The translations under genes and the position numbers were made by a program. Shown piece by piece: positions 1 through 5,742 of a stretch of 8,891 bases of DNA. The DNA is from Actinobacteria bacterium UBA5975 (GTDB lineage Bacteria; Actinomycetota; Actinomycetes; Nanopelagicales; Nanopelagicaceae). The stretch spans positions 1 through 8,891 of the forward strand of contig DJBN01000075.1 in assembly GCA_002430075.1 (NCBI GenBank). The letters run 5' to 3'. How positions within the stretch are numbered: position 1 is the stretch's first letter; each line of letters begins with the position of its first letter. The notes under the pieces are model-generated. The model worked only from the letters and a program-made list of their open reading frames with translations. It searched no databases and had not been told where the DNA came from.

Positions 1-40
1 CACCTCAAGCTAGCGCGTCTGCCAATTCCGCCACCCGGAC
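1..40 (-). tRNA. tRNA-Leu (anticodon GAG), 5' part, cut by the window edge
   Basis: Read on the minus strand from position 40, the sequence gives a 5' acceptor strand GTCCGGG, the TG at tRNA positions 8-9, a D-arm of the leucine type (GCGGAATTGGCAGACGC), then an anticodon stem strand CTAGC and a loop TTGAGGT. The loop places GAG at positions 34-36, which reads CUC/CUU leucine codons. The D-arm and loop closely match bacterial tRNA-Leu(GAG), a long-variable-arm class II tRNA. Only the 5' half is visible; the rest of the anticodon arm, the variable arm, T-arm and 3' acceptor strand lie left of position 1. The isoacceptor call is firm; integrity of the missing half cannot be judged. Confidence 0.93.
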
Positions 41-65
41 GAGTAACCCGCTCGCTATAAGAAGT

Positions 66-71
66 ATCCTA
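66..71 (-). promoter_or_regulatory. Possible -10 element for the tRNA-Leu gene
   Basis: On the minus strand this hexamer reads TAGGAT, a TANNNT-type actinobacterial -10, about 25 bp upstream of the mature tRNA 5' end. Transcription would start near 59, giving a leader of about 19 nt. I found no convincing -35 at the usual distance, so this is a weak call. Confidence 0.3.
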
Positions 72-180
72 TGCGTTAAGGCCGAAATAACTGGGTAAAG
101 ATATCAATGCCACGCCTCACACGCAAAAGCCAGGATTTTCAATGCAGTGCAGACCCTATAAGAAGAGGCAGAATACGAGT

Positions 181-1503
181 ATGACTCAAATAGATAACGA
201 ATCGATTCCAACCTTGGAAGAGGAAGTCGTCTCAATCTGCCAAGACCTCATAAGAATTCCCTCTGTTAATTTTGGTGAAGGTCGTGGGGACGAGAAGGCA
301 GTTGCGGAGTACATCGTTGCATCCCTTGCGGAAGTCGGAATTGCTTCAACAATCTATGAGTCAGCGCCAGGTCGCTGCAATGTTATTGCGAACATTCTAG
401 GAACGGATTCGAACCGTCCTGGCTTAGTTGTCCATGGCCATATTGATACAGTCCCGGCGAATGCAGATGATTGGTCAGTCGATCCCTTCTCTGCAGAGAT
501 ACGCGATGGAATGATCTGGGGTAGAGGGGCAGTTGATATGAAGAATGTCGATGCCATGATTTTGTCTATCGTTCGCAAGTGGGCGCGTACTGGATATAAG
601 CCGCCACGAAATATTGTGCTTGCATTCTTTGCCGACGAGGAAGCAGGAATGACTTTTGGTTCGCGCTGGATGGCGGCAGAACACCCCGAGGTATTTGCCG
701 GATGCTCAGAAGCGATTTCAGAGGTAGGGGGCTTCTCGGTCACAGTTGGCGATGGCAAGCGGCTCTACTTCGTTGAAGCGGCCCAAAAGGGAATTCACTG
801 GATGAAACTCACGGCCAATGGTCGAGCAGGACATGGTTCGATGATGAACGATGAGAATGCACTGACTGCGCTCACGGATGCGGTAAGCAAGATAGGAAAA
901 TTTGACTGGCCACAACGCTATACAAAGACTGTGAAGATTCTCTTTGAGAAGATTGCGCACGCTACTGGGAAGCCGTACAACGAGAAGGATCTGCGCCCGT
1001 TACTCCAGGAGATAGGAGCAACGGCGCGAATGATTGGCGCAACTTTGCAGAACACTGCCAATCCGACAATGTTAGAGGCTGGGTATAAAGCCAACGTTAT
1101 TCCAGGAAGTGCCAGCGCTGTCATCGATGGACGATTCTTACCTGGATATGAAGCCGAACTTAATGAAACGATCAGGTCAATCATCGGCCCTGACATTGTG
1201 ATTGAGACAATTTCACGAGATATTGCTCTGGAAGTTGATTTTGAAGGGGATTTAGTCGAAGCCATGTGCAGCGCTATTACACGACATGACCCAGAAGGCA
1301 TTCCAGTTCCCTATCTCATGAGCGGAGGTACTGATAATAAAGCGCTCTCTGAACTCGGAATTATTGGTTATGGATTTAGCCCGTTGATGCTGCCTGCGGA
1401 TTTGGATTTTATGGCGCTCTTTCACGGAGTCGACGAACGCGTGCCTATTTCGGGTCTTGAATTTGGCGTGAGGGTCTTATCTGACTTTCTAGAAAATTGT
1501 TAG
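181..1503 (+). CDS. M20-family metallopeptidase/deacylase (DapE/ArgE/CPG2-like)
   Basis: A cytoplasmic binuclear-zinc amidohydrolase of the M20 family; such enzymes cleave peptides or N-acyl amino acids, but the substrate cannot be read from sequence. Numbering from the ATG at 181 (440 aa), the metal and catalytic motifs are present: VHGHID (His87, Asp89), AVDMK (Asp119), ADEEAG (Glu153 base, Glu154 ligand), an EVGGF segment, the dimerisation-domain AGHGS (His218) and a C-terminal FHGVDE (His415). The start is ambiguous. The ATG at 142 adds 13 polar, basic residues and has AGGA 6 nt upstream. The ATG at 181 has GAGG about 12 nt upstream and gives the N-terminus typical of actinobacterial homologues, and a TATAAG hexamer at 157-162 lies between the two. 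I prefer 181. The stop overlaps the convergent reductase gene by 4 bp. M. tuberculosis Rv2141c (annotated dapE2) looks like the positional counterpart, but a true DapE role is unproven. Confidence 0.93.
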   Translation: MTQIDNESIPTLEEEVVSICQDLIRIPSVNFGEGRGDEKAVAEYIVASLAEVGIASTIYESAPGRCNVIANILGTDSNRPGLVVHGHIDTVPANADDWSVDPFSAEIRDGMIWGRGAVDMKNVDAMILSIVRKWARTGYKPPRNIVLAFFADEEAGMTFGSRWMAAEHPEVFAGCSEAISEVGGFSVTVGDGKRLYFVEAAQKGIHWMKLTANGRAGHGSMMNDENALTALTDAVSKIGKFDWPQRYTKTVKILFEKIAHATGKPYNEKDLRPLLQEIGATARMIGATLQNTANPTMLEAGYKANVIPGSASAVIDGRFLPGYEAELNETIRSIIGPDIVIETISRDIALEVDFEGDLVEAMCSAITRHDPEGIPVPYLMSGGTDNKALSELGIIGYGFSPLMLPADLDFMALFHGVDERVPISGLEFGVRVLSDFLENC

Positions 1504-2447
1504 AGAGCAGATACTTCATCAAGGGCTGAACGCACGACATCGGGCAGTGAAATCTCTTCCGATTTAAGAATTCCACGTAGCTGCGCACCTGTTCGCGCCC
1601 CAACGATTGCACTGGTAATTCCAGGTGTATCCCGCACCCAAGCCAAAGCAACTTCAAGGGGCGCAAAACCTAAACCATCAGCTGCAGCGCAGACAGCTTC
1701 AACGATCGCTTGTGAGTCTGGGTGCAGGTAAGGCTCGACATGTTTTACAAAATGAGGAGCAGCGGCTCGTGAATCACTGGGTATTCCGTTTCGATATTTT
1801 CCAGTCAGAACTCCACGTCCAAGAGGAGCCCACGCAAGTACTCCAACTTCGGTTTCATCCGCACATGGCAGAACTTCCTCTTCAGCGCTTCGATTCAGGA
1901 GTGAGTATTCAATCTGGTGGGAAATAATTGGAGCTTTGGCCGAATTTGAATCTTGAATAGTGATTGCCCGCGCACTCTGCCACCCTGAGAAATTAGAAAT
2001 TCCTACATAACGCGCACGACCCGATGTATATGCAAGGTCTAAGGCAGATAGCGTGTCTTCTAAAGGATTGTTCGGATCCCATGAGTGTATCTGCCAGATA
2101 TCAACATAATCAGTTTCCAGACGGGCTAGAGATTTATCTAACTCAGAGATCAGTGATTGACGCGAATTATTGACTGTCCGAATGCCATTGGGAAAGGAGA
2201 TCCCGGCCTTAGTCGCAATCACAACCTGCTCGCGTTGCATTAAGGTTCCTAGAAGGCCTCCAATGACTCGTTCGCTATCGCCATCCCCGTAGGTCGATGA
2301 GGTGTCGAGAAAGTTACCACCCGCATCGATAAAAGCCCGACACTGATCAGCAGCCTCATGAGTGTCGGTATCGCGACCCCATGTCATTGTTCCAAGCCCT
2401 AAACGCGAGAGGGATAATCCGCTCTTGCCAGCTCTTCTCATCTCCAT
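1500..2447 (-). CDS. Aldo/keto reductase
   Basis: A NAD(P)H-dependent oxidoreductase of the aldo/keto reductase superfamily ((beta/alpha)8 barrel), reducing aldehydes or ketones in the cytoplasm; physiological substrate unknown. With the ATG at 2447 the protein is 315 aa, normal for the family. The catalytic tetrad is intact: Asp48 and Tyr53 in FLDTSSTYG, Lys80 in IATKAG and His121 in WQIHSWD. Cofactor-binding segments follow in order: SNFS (151-154), QIEYSLLNR (178-186), APLGRGVLTGKY (207-218) and GARTGAQL (283-290). An upstream in-frame ATG at 2477 would add ten residues (MSPRLARVHI) before the usual start of the fold, and a second ATG lies 6 nt downstream at 2441. I chose 2447 because TAGGGT sits 7 nt upstream, acting as either a Shine-Dalgarno-like sequence or a -10 element. 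It is transcribed opposite to both neighbours, so it is probably a single-gene unit. Confidence 0.93.
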   Translation of the reverse strand: MEMRRAGKSGLSLSRLGLGTMTWGRDTDTHEAADQCRAFIDAGGNFLDTSSTYGDGDSERVIGGLLGTLMQREQVVIATKAGISFPNGIRTVNNSRQSLISELDKSLARLETDYVDIWQIHSWDPNNPLEDTLSALDLAYTSGRARYVGISNFSGWQSARAITIQDSNSAKAPIISHQIEYSLLNRSAEEEVLPCADETEVGVLAWAPLGRGVLTGKYRNGIPSDSRAAAPHFVKHVEPYLHPDSQAIVEAVCAAADGLGFAPLEVALAWVRDTPGITSAIVGARTGAQLRGILKSEEISLPDVVRSALDEVSAL

Positions 2448-2454
2448 GATGTGC

Positions 2455-2460
2455 ACCCTA
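2455..2460 (-). promoter_or_regulatory. TAGGGT: -10 element or ribosome binding site of the aldo/keto reductase gene
   Basis: On the minus strand TAGGGT ends 7 nt before the ATG at 2447. It fits the actinobacterial -10 form TANNNT, which would make the transcript leaderless, but its AGGG could equally pair with 16S rRNA at a normal spacing. The sequence alone cannot separate these. No strong -35 is visible. Confidence 0.45.
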
Positions 2461-2501
2461 GCAAGGCGTGGGCTCAAATCACGTTATTGCAATTACCGCG
2501 A

Positions 2502-2507
2502 TAATCT
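2502..2507 (+). promoter_or_regulatory. Predicted -10 element of the phosphatase-DUF3090-SCO1664(-mshC) operon
   Basis: TAATCT (overlapping GATAAT at 2500-2505) ends 7 nt before the GTG start at 2515, and no purine-rich Shine-Dalgarno sequence lies between them. This is the geometry of a leaderless mRNA with the start-codon G as +1. No clear -35 was found. The site lies in the 67-bp gap shared with the divergent reductase gene. Confidence 0.5.
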
Positions 2508-2514
2508 TCGTGTT

Positions 2515-3240
2515 GTGGCCCGACTCATTCTCCTGCGACATGCACACTCTGTCGCCAACGAAGCAGGAATTCTTTCAGGGCAGTTGCCTGGTATATCGCT
2601 GAGCAAAAAAGGATTCGAGCAGGCAGAATTACTCGTAGAGCGAATTGGCAAGAGTTCATTTGATTCGATACGCGTTAGTCCCATGCAACGATGTCACGAA
2701 ACCATTGCACCGTGGCTGGCATCAACTTACTCGCAGGGTATTTCTGACTTTCAGATTGATGACGGGATTATTGAAGTCAATTACGGAAGTTGGAGCGGAC
2801 GCAAGCTTCGGTCCCTATCGCGCGATCCTCTCTGGAAAGTGATCCAGTTCTCCCCAAGTGTGGTCAAATTCCCTGGCGGAGAAGGGATTAAGGCGATGCA
2901 GGCCAGAGCTATGGAAAGTATTGAGAGTGCTTATGCGTCAAAGAAGAGTGGCACTCATTTATTCATTTCACATGGAGATGTCATCAAGGCAATCGTGGCC
3001 AAACTTCTCGTCATGAAGTTAGATAATTTCCAAAGTTTAGTTGTGGACCCGGCGTCAATTACTATTCTGGATTACGATGGCAAGAGCGCTAGGTTGCTAG
3101 CGTTTAATGACTCAACCAGTTCGGTCGCACCTCTGACAGCTATGCAACGTACTCCCAGGGTTCTGCTTGGCGGGGGATCGCGCGTGAGCAAAGGTAAGAC
3201 TTCTGAAAAAGTTATTCACGCTGGAAAGGCTAGGAAGTGA
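2515..3240 (+). CDS. Histidine phosphatase superfamily protein, MSMEG_4193-type
   Basis: A 241-aa member of the histidine phosphatase (phosphoglycerate mutase-like) superfamily; I place it in the actinobacterial MSMEG_4193 subfamily from its gene context and N-terminus. Visible catalytic parts are LLRHAHS (Arg8, His9 phospho-acceptor; RHA instead of the commoner RHG), SPMQR (Arg59), the acid in GIIEVNYGSW (Glu87), PGGEG (120-124) and the second histidine in FISHGD (His153). The GTG start places MARLILLRHA at the N-terminus as in relatives; the open frame extends upstream to 2362 but that stretch is not family-like and runs through the reductase gene. The last roughly 20 residues after LLGGGS are unusually rich in Lys/Arg. 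Its end overlaps the DUF3090 start by 4 bp (GTGA). The family's substrate is unknown; mutase activity should not be assumed. M. tuberculosis Rv2135c is the likely counterpart. Confidence 0.9.
   Translation: MARLILLRHAHSVANEAGILSGQLPGISLSKKGFEQAELLVERIGKSSFDSIRVSPMQRCHETIAPWLASTYSQGISDFQIDDGIIEVNYGSWSGRKLRSLSRDPLWKVIQFSPSVVKFPGGEGIKAMQARAMESIESAYASKKSGTHLFISHGDVIKAIVAKLLVMKLDNFQSLVVDPASITILDYDGKSARLLAFNDSTSSVAPLTAMQRTPRVLLGGGSRVSKGKTSEKVIHAGKARK
3223..3229 (+). promoter_or_regulatory. Ribosome binding site of the DUF3090 gene
   Basis: GGAAAGG lies 7 nt before the GTG at 3237, inside the end of the phosphatase gene. It supports that GTG as the true start and marks the overlap as conventional Shine-Dalgarno initiation. 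Confidence 0.55.
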
Positions 3241-3788
3241 CCTCGCGCATTCTTCTCTTTGATCCTGCTGATCGATTCGTCGTAGGTACAGTCGGTGAGC
3301 CAGGTGAACGTACATTCTTCATTCAAGCTCGTAGCGGTAGTAATTTGATCTCTGTATCCCTTGAAAAAACTCAAGTTCAGGCGCTTGCCGATCGACTGAA
3401 CTATATGGTCCGTGAAATCAAGCAGAGCGATCCAACCATTGCCATTTCGCGTCTAGAGAAAGATAACGCTCCGCTTGATACTCCCATAGAAGAAGAGTTC
3501 CGAGTGGGTGTTATCGGTCTGGCATTCGATGCGGAGCGAGAGTTGATACAGATTGACTTACAGGCTATAAGTGAAAACCAAGAAGAAGAGCCTAACTTCA
3601 TAGATGTTGATGATCTCTCAGGCGATCAGGATATTTTACGAACTTTAATTACGCCATCGGAGGCTCAGAGTTTTGCGACCCGTGCTCAATCAGTAGTCGG
3701 TGCGGGCCGTCTGCCATGCCCTTTCTGTGGTGGGCCTATCGACTCGCGAGGACATTTGTGTCCGCGGTCCAATGGTTATCGACGATGA
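3237..3788 (+). CDS. DUF3090 family protein with C-terminal zinc ribbon
   Basis: A 183-aa protein of the actinobacterial DUF3090 family (TIGR03847-type); no function has been assigned to the family that I know of. The N-terminal region (about 1-60) carries the typical opening with a DPADRFVVGTVGEPGERTFF stretch. The middle is beta-rich and contains AFDAERELIQIDL, followed by an acidic linker (about 112-130). The C-terminus is a compact metal-binding knuckle, with CPFCGGPI giving Cys161 and Cys164, and HLCPRSNGY giving His173 and Cys175, a likely CCHC zinc site. No signal peptide or membrane segment is seen, so it is probably cytoplasmic. It starts with GTG inside the phosphatase stop codon and its TGA overlaps the ATG of the next gene, so synthesis of the three proteins is likely coupled. 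M. tuberculosis Rv2134c is the positional counterpart. Confidence 0.9.
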   Translation: MTSRILLFDPADRFVVGTVGEPGERTFFIQARSGSNLISVSLEKTQVQALADRLNYMVREIKQSDPTIAISRLEKDNAPLDTPIEEEFRVGVIGLAFDAERELIQIDLQAISENQEEEPNFIDVDDLSGDQDILRTLITPSEAQSFATRAQSVVGAGRLPCPFCGGPIDSRGHLCPRSNGYRR

Positions 3789-4486
3789 CTGAGATTCTTG
3801 AACATCTAGAAAGAGGCGAACTTAATGTAACGGGTCGACTGGTGGATGCCTCGAATGCGACTCTCTTTGCTCAATGCACTTATGCGCAGAGTGAGATGGC
3901 GGTTATTTATAAACCGGTAGCCGGAGAGAGGCCTCTATGGGATTTTCCAGATGGCAATCTCGCGCAAAGAGAATTTGCAGCCTACCTACTCAGTGAAGCC
4001 TCAGGGTTAAAAGTGGTACCACCGACGGTGTTGCGGGATGGTCCATTCGGAATTGGAATGGTGCAACAGTGGATCACCATTGATGAAAACGTTGATCTAG
4101 CGAAGTTCTACAGAGAAGATCTTCCTGAGTTAAGAGGCATGGCTCTCTTTGATGCAATCATCAACAATACTGACCGAAAGATTGGTCATCTTCTTCCTCA
4201 TATCGATGGGCATCTCTACGGATGTGACCACGGAGTCACTTTTCATGCAGACGATAAGTTGCGAACAGTTCTCTGGCAATGGGCGAACCAGCAGATGACC
4301 GACGAAGAAGTTTCTCTTATTGCAGGCCTTACGGAGATGATTACCTCTCGTTCTTTGGATCTTACATCGCTGCTCACTGCAATTGAGATTGAGGCCCTCC
4401 TTGCGCGAATTGCGCGCCTTAAGGAGGTAAGAAAATTTCCTGTTCCTAGTGGCGAATGGCCGGCCGTACCTTGGCCGCCATTCTAA
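3785..4486 (+). CDS. SCO1664-family protein, distantly PI3/PI4-kinase-like
   Basis: A 233-aa member of the SCO1664 family (TIGR03843), found mainly in Actinobacteria and described as distantly similar to the phosphatidylinositol 3-/4-kinase domain. Visible kinase-like elements are the IYKP strand lysine (Lys43), a following helix glutamate (Glu63 in QREFAAY), a catalytic-loop-like NNTDRKIGH (Asp130, Arg131, His135) and a metal-binding GCDHG (Asp148), where DFG would be in classical kinases. The LWDFPDG segment (51-57) and RTVLWQWA (160-167) are also family-typical as I recall. Whether it phosphorylates anything is unknown. The start is the ATG overlapping the DUF3090 stop (ATGA); the frame stays open back to 3716, but that is the overlapping DUF3090 C-terminus in another frame. 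I see no Shine-Dalgarno sequence, so translation probably depends on coupling to DUF3090. M. tuberculosis Rv2133c is the likely counterpart. Confidence 0.9.
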   Translation: MTEILEHLERGELNVTGRLVDASNATLFAQCTYAQSEMAVIYKPVAGERPLWDFPDGNLAQREFAAYLLSEASGLKVVPPTVLRDGPFGIGMVQQWITIDENVDLAKFYREDLPELRGMALFDAIINNTDRKIGHLLPHIDGHLYGCDHGVTFHADDKLRTVLWQWANQQMTDEEVSLIAGLTEMITSRSLDLTSLLTAIEIEALLARIARLKEVRKFPVPSGEWPAVPWPPF

Positions 4487-4488
4487 GT

Positions 4489-4494
4489 TAGGGT
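4489..4494 (+). promoter_or_regulatory. TAGGGT: ribosome binding site or internal -10 element of mshC
   Basis: TAGGGT lies in the 14-bp gap after the SCO1664 stop and ends 6 nt before the mshC ATG. AGGG with a 7-nt spacer is an acceptable ribosome binding site. The same hexamer at nearly the same spacing precedes the reductase gene, so an internal leaderless promoter for mshC is the alternative. Confidence 0.45.
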
Positions 4495-4500
4495 TTCTCT

Positions 4501-5742
4501 ATGAATTCGTGGCCAGATGTCTATATTCCAAAAATCGATGCCCGTTTTCCATTACCGGCGCTGCATCTATTTAATACCAGTTCTCGAAGCGTTGAAGTAT
4601 TGCCCCTTAAGAAACGCTACAGAATGTATGTATGCGGAATCACTCCATACGATGCAACTCATCTTGGACATGCAGCAACATACCTAACGTTTGATCTGAT
4701 CAATCGCTACCTGCGCGCGACTGGTGCACACGTTGACTTTGTGCAAAACATTACCGACATCGATGATCCACTTCTTGAACGCGCAGCGCGAGATGGAGTA
4801 GATTGGAAGGTGTTAGCGCAGTCGCAGATTGATTTATTTAGAGCCGACATGACCGATTTGCACGTTATCCCTCCGAAGGATTACATAGGTGTAGTGGAGG
4901 CAATGCCTTTAGTCGTTGCAGCTGTTGAGAACCTAGTTCACTCCAAAACCACCTATGAGCTCGATGGAGATCTCTACTTCAAGGTGCGCTCGGATCCAGA
5001 ATTTGGGCAACGTTCGCATTACACGCCTGAACAAATGCTGACAATCTTTGCCGAGCGCGGAGGAGACCCAACTCGCGCTGGAAAGAGCGATCCGCTCGAT
5101 GCTCTTATTTGGCTTAGACAACGGGGCGATGATCCAGGATGGCCAAGTCCTTTCGGAAGTGGAAGGCCAGGATGGCATATTGAATGCTGTGCAATTGCTC
5201 ATCACTATCTAGTCCCTGAAGAAAAGGATGAGTACGCGATTGATATCCAGGGCGGGGGAAGTGATCTGATTTTCCCTCATCACGAAATGTCTGCGGCGCA
5301 AACAAGAGTGATTTCCAACCAGAGATTTGCCCGCAGTTTTGTGCATTGCGGAATGGTTGGACTTGACGGCCAGAAGATGAGTAAATCTTTAGGTAATTTG
5401 GTCTTCGTATCAACCCTACTTCGCGACGGAGTACATCCATCTGCGATCCGTTGGGCGTTGATGGGTCATCGCTATTCTCAAGATTTAATGTGGCACGAAT
5501 CTGTGCTTGACGATGCAAGAGCTGAGATAGAACGCTTGCATTTAAATCTTGCTCGAATGGAGGTTGCCCCAACAGAAGAGGTCATAGCTGGAATTATTTC
5601 GTCCTTATCCGAAGACCTCGACACACCGCGAGTTTTACAGATTATTCGCGATTGGATGGATGCCACAGAGGCTGGAAGTACTGGGGGAGAAGCTGGCGAG
5701 ATATCTCGTGCCCTGGATACCTTGCTGGGAATTTCCCTCTAA
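4501..5742 (+). CDS. mshC: L-cysteine:1D-myo-inositol 2-amino-2-deoxy-alpha-D-glucopyranoside ligase (mycothiol biosynthesis)
   Basis: MshC catalyses the ATP-dependent joining of L-cysteine to GlcN-Ins through a cysteinyl-adenylate, giving Cys-GlcN-Ins, the penultimate step to mycothiol in the cytoplasm. It is a class I cysteinyl-tRNA-synthetase relative that lacks the tRNA-binding C-terminus; 413 aa is full family length. Motifs: MYVCGITPYDATHLGHA (42-58), with zinc ligand Cys45 and the HIGH equivalent His54-Leu-Gly-His57; VQNITDIDDPLLERA (81-95); SDPLDALIW (196-204); GRPGWHIEC (221-229) with zinc ligand Cys229; DIQGGGSDLIFPHHE (248-262) with zinc ligand His260; and KMSKS (292-296). SxAAQ follows the HHE, as in MshC, where CysRS has NEIAQ, separating the two. 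The ATG start follows TAGGGT at good spacing. It is probably co-transcribed with the trio upstream. Its stop overlaps the convergent PAC2 gene by 4 bp. Confidence 0.97.
   Translation: MNSWPDVYIPKIDARFPLPALHLFNTSSRSVEVLPLKKRYRMYVCGITPYDATHLGHAATYLTFDLINRYLRATGAHVDFVQNITDIDDPLLERAARDGVDWKVLAQSQIDLFRADMTDLHVIPPKDYIGVVEAMPLVVAAVENLVHSKTTYELDGDLYFKVRSDPEFGQRSHYTPEQMLTIFAERGGDPTRAGKSDPLDALIWLRQRGDDPGWPSPFGSGRPGWHIECCAIAHHYLVPEEKDEYAIDIQGGGSDLIFPHHEMSAAQTRVISNQRFARSFVHCGMVGLDGQKMSKSLGNLVFVSTLLRDGVHPSAIRWALMGHRYSQDLMWHESVLDDARAEIERLHLNLARMEVAPTEEVIAGIISSLSEDLDTPRVLQIIRDWMDATEAGSTGGEAGEISRALDTLLGISL

Noticed and set aside
354..758. A 134-codon open frame on the minus strand inside the M20 gene
   Set aside because: It is antisense to the catalytic half of the M20 enzyme, is low in hydrophobic core residues and has no family resemblance.
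1486..1495. Perfect palindrome TTTCTAGAAA near the M20 stop codon
   Set aside because: It has no loop and lies within coding sequence; it cannot act as a terminator hairpin and is AT-rich enough to arise by chance.
2362..2514. Upstream extension of the phosphatase reading frame by 51 codons
   Set aside because: The extension overlaps the reductase gene antisense and precedes the conserved MARLILLRHA start; the GTG at 2515 with TAATCT before it is a better start.
3716..3784. Upstream extension of the SCO1664-family frame with a Trp-rich, membrane-like start
   Set aside because: These 23 codons are the DUF3090 zinc-knuckle DNA read in another frame; the ATGA overlap start matches the family N-terminus.
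5114..5572. A 152-codon open frame on the minus strand inside mshC
   Set aside because: It lies wholly under mshC motifs on the other strand, has no recognisable domain and an atypical composition; it is a shadow of a strongly constrained gene.
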